A DNA stretch of 64,000 nucleotides from Cheiracanthium punctorium (Eukaryota; Arthropoda; Arachnida; Araneae; Cheiracanthiidae): assembly GCA_038373885.1 (NCBI GenBank), contig JAWZYV010013130.1:620001-684000 (forward strand), given 5' to 3'. Under the pieces are notes generated by a model that saw nothing but the letters and a program-made list of their open reading frames with translations, was not told the DNA's origin and made no database searches. Below, piece by piece: positions 32,152 through 43,299 of this stretch. Every line of letters begins with the position of its first letter. Positions within the stretch are counted from its first letter, which is position 1. Both the position numbers and the translations under genes were made by a program.

Positions 32152-34582
32152 GGGTCATTCCACGTCAGATCAAACAGTGCAGTTCACCACACTAACTCGG
32201 ATTTTTCTCAAATTTTATATACATGATTTATAGGCTAAGACATCAACAAATCTGAATTTTGAAGGTTCTACGATAATTAATTACCGAGAAATTAATTATG
32301 CAAATTTCTAAGTTTTCTGCAAGATGCGCCAACTTTTTTCTCAATTCCTTAAATAACTTCTTACCTGTAAAAGTGACTGAAGTGAAAATTTGTTTCTAGA
32401 AGAAAATTTTTACGCTGATTCCAAAAATGTTATCGAAATTTGCATATCTTCTATAGTTTATGCATGAGCACTGCATTTGCTAAAAAACATCATGAATTTT
32501 TTTCGGCATGTCTGATCACAGACACATGTTTTAAATTTTTATATGTTGTTAAGATGGAATAACCCTACATTCCAAAAAAATTTCATCTTGGCTTTCTGCT
32601 CAGGAGCAGGGGAAAAAAATTGTATGTTGTATTCCTATTGTATGCCTATATATGAGGATTTTCATCTGCAACATTTATACTGAAGATGAGAAAATTCAGA
32701 AGCGTCAGTCAATTTTCCTATGCCTTTTAAATTGATATCAGATGTTTAACAACTACTCCAGGCATTTGCAAAAATTAGAAAATATGTCAAAGTTCTTCAT
32801 CGGAAAACGTAAAACAAACAAACAACAAAACATGCATGTAAAACAATGTTAAATTAAAAAGAATTCTAAAGTTAAATTTTAGAATTATTTTTAATTTAAC
32901 CCTGTTGTTTTTGGCAGTCATTCATCAACCAATAAATGTTTGGAATTCTGTAGGACAGGGGCGTAGCCAAGAGAGGGGGGTTAGGGGGGTCATAACCCTC
33001 CCCCATGAGAAATTTTTGCCATACAAAATGCATGTTCTTCACTACATTATCACACACACGTATACATATATATGAGTTGTAGTAGTCGTAACCCCCTCCC
33101 CCCCGTGAAAAGTATCTGGCTACGCCCCTGCTGTAGGATATTGAACTCAAAAGAAAGAACAATGTTTAATAAAGCATATATATGTATATATATATTAGGT
33201 CTACCGGAAAGTTTTATCTGTTTACCGTATGTCAATATTTTGCCTAGCCAAAACTGCTGAAGCTAATAACACGAAATTTAGCACGAGTGGGATTTTATAG
33301 CGTAGGTTCTAGATTAGAGTGTATTTTCGAAAATTCGTAATTTATGGAGGATAAAGCCCAAAATTTTGTTTTCACATATTTTGTGGGATCTCAAAGAAGA
33401 AAAGAGATATCGATAAAATTCTTGCTGTAAAATACACAACACTCAAGAATGCCTAAAAATCGATTTCAGAACATTTCGAATATAATCCTCCTAGGAGGGC
33501 AGACGTAAAAGTTTGCCGTGAATAACTGGTTACATGGCATTTATTCTGCAATATATCACCAAATGTGCAATTTGACAAAGTGCCTTCCTATGCTACTTGT
33601 TGTAACAATAAAAATTTAATACAGTATACAGTAAAACCTATTTCAAATTGCTGTATCCATCCACAAAACTAGCCGAAGCACAATTTTGTTGGCATTCTGT
33701 TAAAGGTAAATAAGTACTGTAACTTACAGGAATTCAATTCTTTCAATAAACTTTGTTCCTTCTATTGACTTGAATGTCATACAGAATTCTAAAGATTTAT
33801 TGACTGATGGATGACTGCCAAAAACATTAAGGTTAAATTAAAAGTAATTCAAATTTTTAACTTTAGAATTCTTTTTAATTTAACACTGTGTGTGATATGC
33901 ATTTTTTGTTTTTTGTTTGTTTTACGTTTTCCGATGCAAGCACTTTGATGTATTTTCTAGTTTTTGCAAGTACCCGGAGTTGTAGTTAAATTTCTGATAT
34001 CAATTTAAAAGACATAATAAAATTGACTAACGCTTCTAAATATTTTCATCTTCAGTATAAATGTTGCATATGAAACTCCTCATATATAGGCACATACATA
34101 CTTTTTTTTTTTTCTCAGCTCCTGAGCAGAAAGCCAAGATGAAATTTTTTTGGAATGTATGGTTATTCCATCTTAACAACATATAAAAATTTAAAACATG
34201 TGTCTGTGATCAGACATGCCGAAAAAAATTCATGATGTTTTTTAGCAAATGCAGTGCTCATGCATAAACTATAGAAGATACACAAATTTCGATAACATTT
34301 TTGGAATCAGCGTAAAAAGTTACTCCTGTAAACAAATTTTCACTTCAGTAACTTTTACAGGTAAGGAGTTATTTAAGGAATTGAGAAAAAAGTTGGTGCG
34401 TCTTGCAGAAAACTTAAAAATTTGCATAATTAATTTCTCTGTAATTAATCATCGTAGAACCTTCAAAATTGAGATTTGTTGATATCTTAGCCCATAAATC
34501 CTCTATATGAAATTTGAGGAAAATCTAAGTTGGTGTGGTGAACTTTCTCCAGTTTTGTGTTTGATTTGACGTGGAATGACCC
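32152..34582 (+). mobile_element. Family F long-TIR element, copy 3
   Basis: 2431 bp, ends as in the other copies. Flanking ATTA (32148-32151) and ATCA (34583-34586) may be a 4-bp target duplication with one change. It is nearly identical to copy 2 in the opposite orientation, including the same private insertion near 32620-32645. It contains the MITE at 32956-33130. Confidence 0.9.
32956..33130 (+). mobile_element. hAT-like MITE inside family F copy 3
   Basis: CAGGGGCGTAGCCAAG to GGCTACGCCCCTG with the perfect octamer CTGTAGGA at 32948-32955 and 33131-33138. Confidence 0.92.
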
Positions 34583-35397
34583 ATCATGCAAACATTGAAA
34601 TTTTCATATTAAATTCCTTTGCCTGACATTACAAGCTTTTGTTCATTCTGCGTTTCCTTTCTTTTAATCCAGAAACAGCTGTTGCTAAGTATTTCATAAA
34701 GCTAGACATCTTTCTGCCCTCACCAATAACAGATGAACTCAGAGAAAATTTCATTCACAATGAAGCTAATCAAAATATGAATTTACTTCAGAACTCTAAA
34801 AAACTGTTTGGGAAAAATGAGCGAATGTGTCAAGACACAAACTTTTTCTGCAAAAAGAAAAACGGGGAAGTCCTCAAAAGGGACTGGTTGGTATATTTTT
34901 CCAGCTGTAAAGCAGTGTTTTGTTACATTTGTAAACTGTATGGCTATAACCAATTCAATTCCAGTGATCAAGCGTTATGTCGCAATGGCTATTCTGACTG
35001 GAGGAACATTTCAGAAAGGTCATCGTCCATGAAAATTCAGATTTTCATAGAAAATCAGTATATTCCTTTTCACAGTGTTCTATTGCAGCAAATCAAATTG
35101 ATAATAATCTTGTTAACCAACATAAATCTGAATGTGAATATTGGAAGAAGATTTTATATCGAGTAGTATCAGTTATTAAGTTCATATCTCAACGTGGACT
35201 TGCATGTTTTGGAGATAATGAGACTTTTGGGTCATTACAGAATGGGAATTTTCTTGGAGTTATAGAGCTATTGAGTTCTTTTGATCTGTTTTCAGCTGAG
35301 CATATAAAATCACATGGAAATAATGGTAAAGGTAGTGTTAACTACTTATCGTCAACTATTGTTACAGAGTTGATTGATGTCATGTCGAACAAAAGTA

Positions 35398-36078
35398 CAG
35401 TAGAGAGCCAGAAATCCGCACAGCTTGGGACCAAGGTTTGTGCGGATTTTAGGATTTTGCAGATTTCAGGCCATAAAAGAGAAATCCTATTACATTTCAG
35501 ACTTAAGAAAAGGAGAATACAATTACAATGAAATAAAAACACAGTCAAAAGTATTCTATATTTTCACTTTAATTACAAAAGCATAGGAGAAAAAAAGAAA
35601 TTACGTGAAGACTAGCAAATTAAATGGTTTCAAAATTTCCTTTCTCTGATTTTGAAAATATGTTCTGTGGTGATTTGTTTTAAAAAATTTTTTTTATACT
35701 TTGTTTCTTTGATTTATTTAATTTTGCAAATTGTATAACTGTTTAAATATGCAGTTTAAACAATAACTGTTTAAACTGCATATTTTCATCAGAATATTTA
35801 AACAGAATTATGATTAATTTTTGTTTTGTTATAGAACTTAGCTGTTGTAAAAATTTAGGGTATTCTTTTCTTAACTTTAAACTTTTATCAAATGGATTTT
35901 ATTATTATTATTACCCAAGTTTTAGATCATTATCAGAATCATATTTATCTGGATTCAAGAAACTTTTCAACAATTTCTTCATTGGTGGAATACTGCAAAT
36001 TTCATTATTTATATGAGAGAAGGTGTGCGGATTTCGGACGTTTGCGGATTTTAGGTCGGCGGATTTCTGGCGTATTAT
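35398..36078. mobile_element. MITE-like insert in the hAT transposase gene
   Basis: It separates coding blocks that are adjacent in the family. Near the ends GAGCCAGAAATCCGC and GCGGATTTCTGGCG are inverted, with further TGCGGATTT words inside. A perfect central hairpin (35745-35785) has 17-bp arms and a 7-base loop. The target duplication is not clear, so the borders are uncertain by several bases. Confidence 0.6.
35745..35785. repeat. Perfect 17-bp inverted repeat, 7-base loop
   Basis: AAATATGCAGTTTAAAC and GTTTAAACTGCATATTT around AATAACT. It is close to the middle of the insert at 35398-36078. Confidence 0.9.
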
Positions 36079-37472
36079 CTGAGGTTAAAGAAGCGAGATA
36101 CTTTGGCATAATTGTTAATTCAACGCCTGATATTTGCCATTCTGATCAACTAGCTATAGTCTTGCGCTATGTGGATAAAGATGGTGAGTGTGGAACGCTT
36201 TTTTAAATTTATTGCGATTCATGGGCACAGCTCACAACATCTGCATGAAGTCATTATCAATTTCCTTGAGAGAGCCAAAATTCAGCTTAAATATTGTCGG
36301 GGGCAACCTTTTGATAATGCCTCTAATATGTCGGGTAAATATTGTGGTCTTCAGGCACGTTTGAAAAAAGACTTTCCGTTTATTGATTATGTTCCATGCT
36401 CTGCACATCCCTTAAATCTTCCTGGAATGAGTGCTGCAGAATGTTGTTATCAGTCAGTGTCTTTCTTTGGCCTTGTTCAGACTTTGTACAACTTTTTTTC
36501 AGTGTCAACCCATAGATGGGAATTATTAACTACAAATTTAATTACAAAGTGTGGTAATTTAACTTTAAAGTTGTTGTCAGGGACACGATGGTCTGCCAAT
36601 GCGGATGCAGTTAAGGCATTAAAAAGGAATTACAGTGTTATTTTAAACACTTTATCTTTCCTTTCAGAGTGTGATAATGAGAGTGCTATGACAAGACATG
36701 AAGCTGGTTCATTATGTTTAAGATTAAAACAGTTCGAATCAGCACTGATGACAGTCATTTGGGACAGCATTTTGCAAAGAATGCATAGTGTCAGCAAAAC
36801 AGTTCAATCTGTTGACTGTGAAATGACTGGTATTGTCTCCTTATATTCATCATTAATTGATTTTATAAACACTGTGAGAAACAATTTTTCAGAATATGAA
36901 AATGAAGCAGAAGTATTAGTTGAAACAAGTAAATTTACAGCTTCACGTTCTAAAAAAATCTGCTAAAAGGAAAATGCTTGATGAAAGTTCATCCACTGCT
37001 GCTGTTTTATAGAAAGAGAACGCTTCCTTATATCAAGTCCATTATATAATTTGTGACTCTATCATCACAGAATTAGAAAAAAGAAAATCTGCATATGCTT
37101 TCTTGGAGTTCAGATTCGGATTTATGTATAATAAGACTTTATCAGAAGACATTATTCAAGAATGTGCGAAAGCTTTTCAAAATATTTACTCAGATGACAT
37201 TGAAGAAGAATTTGCTGTTGAATTTCTAGAGTTTAAAACCTTTACTAGTCATTTAAAACTTGTTGATAAGCTCAAAATGATGAAATCATTAAATATTGGA
37301 CATACATTTCCGTCAAAAGCAGTTAGTTTTATGGCTGGGAGGCTTCACGATATTTTCATGTTCTCAGTTAACTTTTCCCGCTTGATCAAACTGTCAGATT
37401 TTGGTGTATTATGTTTTCAACTTCATCACGTATTCCACAAACATTTTCCTGCTGTTCTGTAACATTACATAT

Positions 37473-37950
37473 GGGTCATTCCACGTCAGATAAAACAGTG
37501 CAGTTCACCACACCCACTTAGATTTTCCTCAAATTTTATATAGATGATTTATAGGCTAAGATAACCACAAATCTCAATTTTGAAGGTTTTACGATAATTC
37601 ATTACCGAGAAATTAATAATGCAAATTTTAAAGTTTTCTGCAAGATCCGCCATTTTTTTATGAATTTCTTAAAGAACTCCTTACCTGTAAATGTTAGTGT
37701 AGTAAACATTTGTTTCTACGGGTAACTTTTTAAGCTGCTTTCAAAAATATTATCAAAATTTGCGTATCTTCTATAGTTTATGCATAATCATTGCATTTGC
37801 TAGAGAAAATCATGCATTTTTTTTGAATGTTTGATCAGAAACACACGTTTTTAATTTTTATATGTTGTTAAGAAGGTATATACCACTACATCCCAAAAAG
37901 ATTTTCATCTTGGCTTTCTGCTCTGGAGCTGAGCAAAAAAATTATTAAAT
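37473..37950 (+). mobile_element. Family F element, copy 4 (left arm only)
   Basis: Starts GGGTCATTCCACGTCAG and follows the left arm to GGCTTTCTGCTCTGGAGC near 37930, more diverged than copies 1-3. The middle and right arm are missing; a mariner fragment follows. Confidence 0.85.
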
Positions 37951-37984
37951 TTTCATGCGACTTTTCGTATATTTTGTCCAGTAA

Positions 37985-38375
37985 TAAGTTTTAAAGAACG
38001 TGTGAAAGAAATTAATATGCAATTTAGAACGAACTTATAATATTACCTTTATTTGTCAAAGTAAACTCTATTGTTATCCAGCACCTTCCGCCAACGATCA
38101 GATAGTGCACGGATGCCGTAACGTAGAAGGATCCATCTTTCGAGGCGATGAAGTCATCAATGGATTTTCGTACTTCGTCCACTGTGGAAAGTGTACAGAA
38201 GACAAGGTATAGATCATAGACCAAAATAGATGATAGTTCGAAGGGGCTATGTCAGGGCTATACGCCGGATGACCCAAAACTTCCCAGCCAAACTTTGCTA
38301 ACGTGTCCTTAACCGCTTTTGCAGCATCAAGCCTTGCATGGTCGGGAGGGATATGAATGGTGTACTGTACTACTA
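37985..38375 (-). pseudogene. mariner transposase C-terminal fragment
   Basis: Minus strand: DHARLDAAKAVKDTLAKFGW (second catalytic block, about 38300-38350), then GHPAYSPDIAPSNYHLF, in which the third catalytic Asp is Asn, then EVRKSIDDFIASKDGSFYV (about 38130). A frameshift splits the last two. There is no N-terminal half and no clear inverted repeats. It differs in sequence from the mariner at 6572-6905, so it is a separate lineage. Confidence 0.8.
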
Positions 38376-38391
38376 ACTATTGGAGCCCGGT

Positions 38392-39437
38392 CAAAGTGTG
38401 ACTGCATTAACAGCCAGTAACTTGATTTATAACACTGAGCTTATTATAGGAGCTTTCTCAGACGCTGTATTCCTTACACAACAAAATTCTTCCACAGGCT
38501 ACAATTCAGTGGAAATTCTTGAGAAAAACTGACATAAGTTCATCAGTATGTTTTTATTTATTTGCCAGGAGAGAACAGCTCGCGTCACTGAATGTGTCGC
38601 TTAGAGCTACATATACGTCCTTCCCGGAATTTCCCGCCACAATTTGGAACCTCATCAGAAGGTGGGGGACTTCTGAATATCGGCACCCCTCGGAAACTGC
38701 TTGCGACCACCAAGAGGACTTTCGGAAACACGGATTTAACGTGTACGTACACCGCATGTACATGGTGGTCTTTAGTGGTACGCCGCTATCCAATCCGCAA
38801 CCTTCCGGTTACGAGTTCAGTATGTATTCAGACGAATTCAATAATAGCTTTCAAAAATAAGCTTCACAAAACAAGCGAAAGGTCGCTTATAAAGCACATA
38901 ATTCAACGAAACACGCCTTCTCAGCAGAGCTAACGTTTTTCTGCTAGCAGAGACAGCTGACAAACTACAGCAACTGAACTCCCGAAATTTCTATCAGTCT
39001 CTCCAGACTCTGTTTCCAGTAAAACCCCCAATCAGTCCAGAACTTTCATTACGAATAATAGAAATGCACATGAGTAATACTAGGCTATTGCATAATACTA
39101 ATGCAGGGAAACAAACATTACAGGCCCCCATGAATAAAATCGCGCCAAATGTCCCAAATGTCGCCAAGCGTGGCGCATTGCGGGTGAAATATCGCCAACT
39201 TTCGCGCCAAAAGTAAGTTTAAAACTGAAGTTCGACTAAGCGATAACACCATTGATTCTCCAGAATTCGAGAAAACAGCATGTTAAACAGTGGGCAAACC
39301 CAAAACTCCCCATCTCGCGTTCTAGTTAACCGATTTTCATGCCGCAAAATCCAAATTTTAACTACTTGACACATAGACTACAAATTTTAGACTATGTTTA
39401 ACCCTTGAATAGCACATCAAGCTAAAGTTGCGTAACA
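38392..39437 (-). mobile_element. gypsy LTR, truncated at low coordinate, with SINE insert
   Basis: Aligns to 25740-26532 and 39650-40110 (AGTAACTTGATTTATAACA, GCGAAAGGTCGCTTATAAAG, TTTAACTACTTGAC). On the minus strand it starts TGTTACGCAACTTTAG at 39437. It may be the displaced 5' LTR of the gypsy whose pol lies at 29811-31740, or an independent solo LTR. Confidence 0.7.
38552..38817 (-). mobile_element. SINE-like insert with 8-bp target duplication
   Basis: CAGTATGT flanks at 38544-38551 and 38818-38825 inside the LTR. The left border TTTTATTTATTTGCC is a reversed A-rich tail. The head on the minus strand, AACTCGTAACCGGAAGGTTG, resembles the anticodon/T-arm portion of a tRNA. The open frames here are accidental. 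Confidence 0.75.
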
Positions 39438-39451
39438 ATATGTATGTATAT

Positions 39452-40110
39452 TGTTGCAGAAAACTCTTCCTTAGTTTCCGGTTTCGTAGCTTCAATGTTC
39501 AGTTTATTCTAATAAACAGTCTCGTTCTAATAAACAGTCCAATTAACAGGGCGAAACACAAACTTTATTGGTTCTAGAAATTCGGCAAACAATTTTCAGT
39601 GCACAGTTCACCGAAATTAATAGGCACCGAAATTAATAAGAACCGAAATTAACACGCTTTTTAACTGTCCGCTTAGCACAAAAGCTTTCTCAGATGCTGT
39701 CTCTCTCATACAATAAAATCCTAATTAAAATTCAGTGGAAATTCTCGAGGAAAACTGTAATCTATTTGTCAGCGTACAACAAAGAGGTATTTACAAACAT
39801 TACAGGCCCCATTAATAAAATCGCCTCTAACGTCACCAAGCTTGGCGTCTTTTTCACGAAATATCACCAAATTTAGAGCCGAAAGTAAGTCTCCTAAACT
39901 GAAGTAATCTAAGCGATAGCACCAATATTTCTCGAGAATTCAAGAAAAGCTTATGTTAAACAATGGGGACACCCAAAATCCCTATCTCGGGTTCTAGTTA
40001 ACCGATTTTCATAGGGAAAAAATGCAAATTTTAACTACTCGAAGTGTAGAATACAAATATTAGACTATATTTAACCCTTGTAAAGCAGATCGAGTCAGAC
40101 ATTCGTAACA
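39452..40110 (-). mobile_element. Complete gypsy LTR (659 bp)
   Basis: Plus-strand edges TGTTGCAGAAAACTC and ATTCGTAACA, so on the minus strand it runs TGTTACG to TGCAACA. GGAAAGGGTAGAA (minus) precedes it as a polypurine tract, and internal sequence follows at 40111-40545. It is the best delimited LTR of this family in the window. Confidence 0.8.
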
Positions 40111-40545
40111 TTCTACCCTTTCCAAGAACTACACGTTCCGGGGAGCACAATCCCCAGTTAGGAAGTCGCACAAATATTTAGAATACAACATTTAACAGTG
40201 GATCTTAACAACATAATTTAAGCAAGCAATCAACAAAACCAATAATCAAATACACATAAATAAATAAATAATAAACATAATAGACGAATATACACAGCAA
40301 AAACAAATATAGTATTACAACAATGTACAATTAACATGGCGTAAGCACTGAGTAAAAGAGAGTTGAAGAAAGAGGAAGAGAAGAGAGAGAGACAGGAAGA
40401 AATGAGAGTTGTAGAAAAAAAAAAAGGAATTTTGTCAAGGAGACCATGGTCTCTAATAATTGAATAAATTTTAAATAACTAATTACATCCGCGGCAAGCG
40501 ATTAGCCTATCATAATGTACGATTCTTGGTTACCTCTTAGTCATA
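40111..40545 (-). mobile_element. gypsy 3' internal region belonging to LTR 39452-40110
   Basis: Co-linear with 26533-26667 plus 29102-29620. It gives the uninterrupted version of the sites where family F copy 2 and the S2 SINE inserted. There is no coding sequence, and pol is not present before the next repeat. Confidence 0.7.
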
Positions 40546-40786
40546 CCACTTATAGCCAAAGGGTACAAGTATTTCTTCACAAAGGTGTACGTAGGGAGGG
40601 GGGGGGGGCAGGGGATCTAGCTTCAAACTCTCTCTTGCCCAAAAAATTTTTAACTTAAAGTTCACATATTTTAAAATTTAATGCAGAAGTTACCTTTCGA
40701 GATCAACTCACGTTACATCGATGAATACTACATGGATGAAGGCTTGGGATCTTAACATGACGTTTGTTTTATCCCAAATACAGTGT

Positions 40787-41667
40787 CCCAGAAAGCACAT
40801 AAGCTTAAATCAAGCTTGACATTTCTTTGAATTTGACGTATTAATACAAGCTTGACAGTTCAATTCATTTTAAGCTTGCAGCCAGCTTGGAGAAGTCATT
40901 TGAACTGCCAAGCTTGAATACAACTTGATTACTGCTTGATTTGGAAAGCCACATCCACATAACAAATAATTTATCATCAGTCATAAATATACTTGACCAC
41001 AGAATTTAAAAAAAAAGATTCTATATTTCCAAATATGGAAATTCTTCAAAATAAAATACAATTATACTACGAAATTGATTTCAAAATCAGTCGTTTGTCT
41101 CGATTTTGGCCAATATTGCCCAACATGAGTGTCGCGATATTGAAAGTTTTTAAACATGTGCTGCTTTTAAGTTTATATTATGCTTATTTCCCTATTAGTA
41201 GAGTCTATAAATCGCACATAACATTATTTTAATTTTGATTCAACCCATGGAAAAATAAAAGAAACGGCGTGACAACCATAACAGTTACTTTAAACTTTAA
41301 TCCTGCCGGCGCGGCTGAATGGTTAGGACACTGGCCTCCCAACCGTTAGGTCCCGAGTTCGATACCAGCCGCAGATACTTGATGGAAACAGATTAAAATA
41401 ACTTGAGATTTCAGCATAGAGGGGAAAATGTGTGGAAAAATAAAATAAGAGGGGCGAGTTCGTCGACGGGCGCCCCGTGTATTTAGGAAAATTTTTTAAG
41501 CTTGAAATTAAGCTTGCTATGTCAAGGTTAATGAAAGTTGGGCAAGTGTAAACTTCAACACTTGTTTCAAGCTTGCATTAAGCGTACACGCTTGAAAATT
41601 TCAAGCTTAATTCAAGTTTATTGACTTGATAAATTAAGCTTGCTGCAAGTTTGCTGTGCTGTCTGGG
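40787..41667. mobile_element. TIR element rich in AAGCTTGA motifs
   Basis: The ends CCCAGAAAGCACA and (reversed right) CCCAGACAGCACAGC are inverted. CAAGCTTGA/TCAAGCTT-like words recur more than a dozen times in both halves, in both orientations, so the arms can pair loosely. A tRNA-derived SINE sits inside (41303-41480). No transposase. The short frame at 40993-41232 is not recognised. Confidence 0.6.
41303..41480 (+). mobile_element. tRNA-Gly-like SINE
   Basis: GCGGCTGAATGGTTAGGACA gives an A box; the loop CTCCCAA would carry a CCC anticodon; GAGTTCGATACC resembles a B box. The stems are imperfect, and a 100-bp unrelated tail follows (ending near GGGCGCCCCGTG). No clear target duplication. 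Confidence 0.65.
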
Positions 41668-41870
41668 GTAAACAAACCCTTTTGCTCAGTGGTCTGTGTT
41701 GTCAAAGTGCATTTCTTTATCTATTTTCAGTACTGTTAAAAATTTAGCCTGATGCAATTTTTTAAAGAATAGAACTTAAGCAATTTTATTCATTTTGGGG
41801 CCCCCTAAAACTTGGGGGACCTGCCGCGGCCTAATTGGCCTGCGGGGTAATCAGAGCCTGCGGCAGACCA

Positions 41871-41985
41871 CTTACATTTTATTCTGAACAAACATGCATA
41901 TTATATTTTACGACATGCATGTGAAAAAGACCGCCCTACCGGAAAATTTCACGGCTTCGCGGTGGGTGTATCCAGGCCTGCTCTT
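41871..41985 (+). mobile_element. Family E repeat, copy 1
   Basis: GCAGACCACTTACATTTTAT, then TCTGAACAAACATGC and ACGACATGCATGTGAAA, ending CGGTGGGTGTATCCAGGCC. It matches 53571-53695 over about 115 bp. Confidence 0.7.
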
Positions 41986-42169
41986 GTGGGAATTCGGTGA
42001 AGCAGCTGGAAATACACTGTAAACACTTTGAAGGATGTTTGAAAATGTTCTAAGATATTTGAGAGAGTTTTAGAATGTCTTAGAATGATCTCAACTTTCG
42101 AATTCGATCTCTGCGCCTTTTCGAAGACGGAACGTTTGAACTGCTCTACATCTTTTTTTTCAGGATCAT

Positions 42170-42396
42170 GTTGTGTGTAATAATGCAAACCTGCACGAGG
42201 GGTATCTGCCTAGAATAGGATATGCCTTGGTCGGAAGCCTTTCTAAGGGGTTCTAACGCGTATTCGTGTTGCGTCTGGAGAAAACCGACCAAAACTCCAG
42301 ACCATTAGATCGACAACTGCGCGATGGAACCCGAACCCGGGACCTTCACACATCAGCCGTCAAGCATTTTGAGTGTCTTATCCACTCAGCCATGGT
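42170..42396 (-). mobile_element. tRNA-derived SINE (family S1), copy 1
   Basis: On the minus strand the head CACCATGGCTGAGTGGATAA then GACACT gives an A box, and GGTCCCGGGTTCGGGTTCC a B-box region. The body GGAGAAAACCGACC and TTAGAACCCCTTAGAAAGG follows. Same family as 42424-42650 and 8467-8583. Confidence 0.8.
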
Positions 42397-42423
42397 GAGG
42401 ATTTTCATGATCATGATCGATAG

Positions 42424-42650
42424 ATTGTTTGTTTGTAGTTAGGCAAAGATACGCAAGGGATATCTGCCTGGGGGGGGGGGGTGCCCTGGCAGAAGAACGC
42501 TTTAAGGGGTTCTAACACGCATTCTCGTTACATCTGGAGAAAACTGACCAAAATGCAGATCTTTAGATCGACAGCCACGCAGCAGGCCAGAACGCTGGAC
42601 CTTCACATTTCAGTCATATTCAGTGTTTTATCCACTCGGCCATGATCGTT
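42424..42650 (-). mobile_element. tRNA-derived SINE (family S1), copy 2
   Basis: More diverged neighbour of 42170-42396 in the same orientation, with reversed tail ATTGTTTGTTTGTAG at the left and a G-run at 42471-42481. CATGATCG occurs at both edges (about 42413 and 42643) and may be the target duplication. Confidence 0.75.
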
Positions 42651-43299
42651 CGAGTTTTCGTCCTTGGAAAAAGCATGCTTTGCTCTCTTCAACCGAGTAA
42701 TTTAAAAATCAAACACCCCAGACCTTCCCCCCCCCCCCCCAGATTTTTCGATAATTAGAAATTTGACTTAAACATTTTAAATTTCACGATTTCTCGAAAT
42801 GATGTCTTATAAAAGTACTTTAAAAAAATATTTTTTATGAAGGAAGCTATCCTGCCCGTGAGAATGGGAGCACTCATCTAGTATTATAATTGATAAATTT
42901 GCTAACGAAAAGTGTAGACAAATATCAACTTTAGAAAAGAAATGCTGTACTTTGTAAATTATTTACTACCCTTCAATAAACTTTACTTTGATTGTAATCT
43001 TTTCTCAACTTTTCTATGTAACAATGTTTGAAATTTAAGGGAGGGGAATAGGTTTGCAAAAGAGAATTTATTAATCATATTTGGGAAGGAAAAATGAAAA
43101 CAAACGCATATATTTGACGCTTAGAGCCCCGCTTCCTTTCAATCCGCCACTGTCTGTATCTTTTCTGTGTTGCGCCAATTTCGTACGACCAACTTCATCC
43201 GAAGTAAGAGAGAAAAGAGGTCTTCAAATTCCGAAATTACTTTCTCTGCAGCGCTTAGTAGTCATTCCTTCGCCAGATACTCCGGTGATTTAACTGTTG

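Larger units (their letters stand above)
34660..37462 (+). pseudogene. hAT transposase of the ZMYM1-like (TTF finger plus DUF4371) type, split
   Basis: Domains in order: KYFIKLDIFLPSPITDELRE; a TTF-type finger, KRDWLVYFSSCKAVFCYICK then LYG and SDWRN (34880-35010); a frameshift near 35040; DUF4371 pieces ECEYWKKILYRVVSVIKFIS, GDNETFGSLQNGNFLG and NGKGSVNYLSSTIVTEL (35110-35390); a foreign insert (35398-36078); the RNase H-like core with EARYFGIIVNSTPDICHSDQ, CRGQPFDNASNMSGKYCGLQ and SGTRWSANADAV (36085-36610); then LEFRFGFMYNKTLSED (37100 onward). Shifts occur near 36170 and 36965, and a stop near 37010. The C-terminal dimerisation block is absent; family F copy 4 starts at 37473. A pyrimidine tract ending in CAG lies before 34672 and might be an intron end. 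Confidence 0.85.

Noticed and set aside
38519..38933. Two 113-residue overlapping frames
   Set aside because: They lie across a SINE-like insert with an 8-bp target duplication inside an LTR; coding is unlikely.
41303..41380. tRNA-Gly(CCC) gene candidate
   Set aside because: The loop fits, but the D, anticodon and T stems have several mismatches and an unrelated tail follows; SINE preferred.
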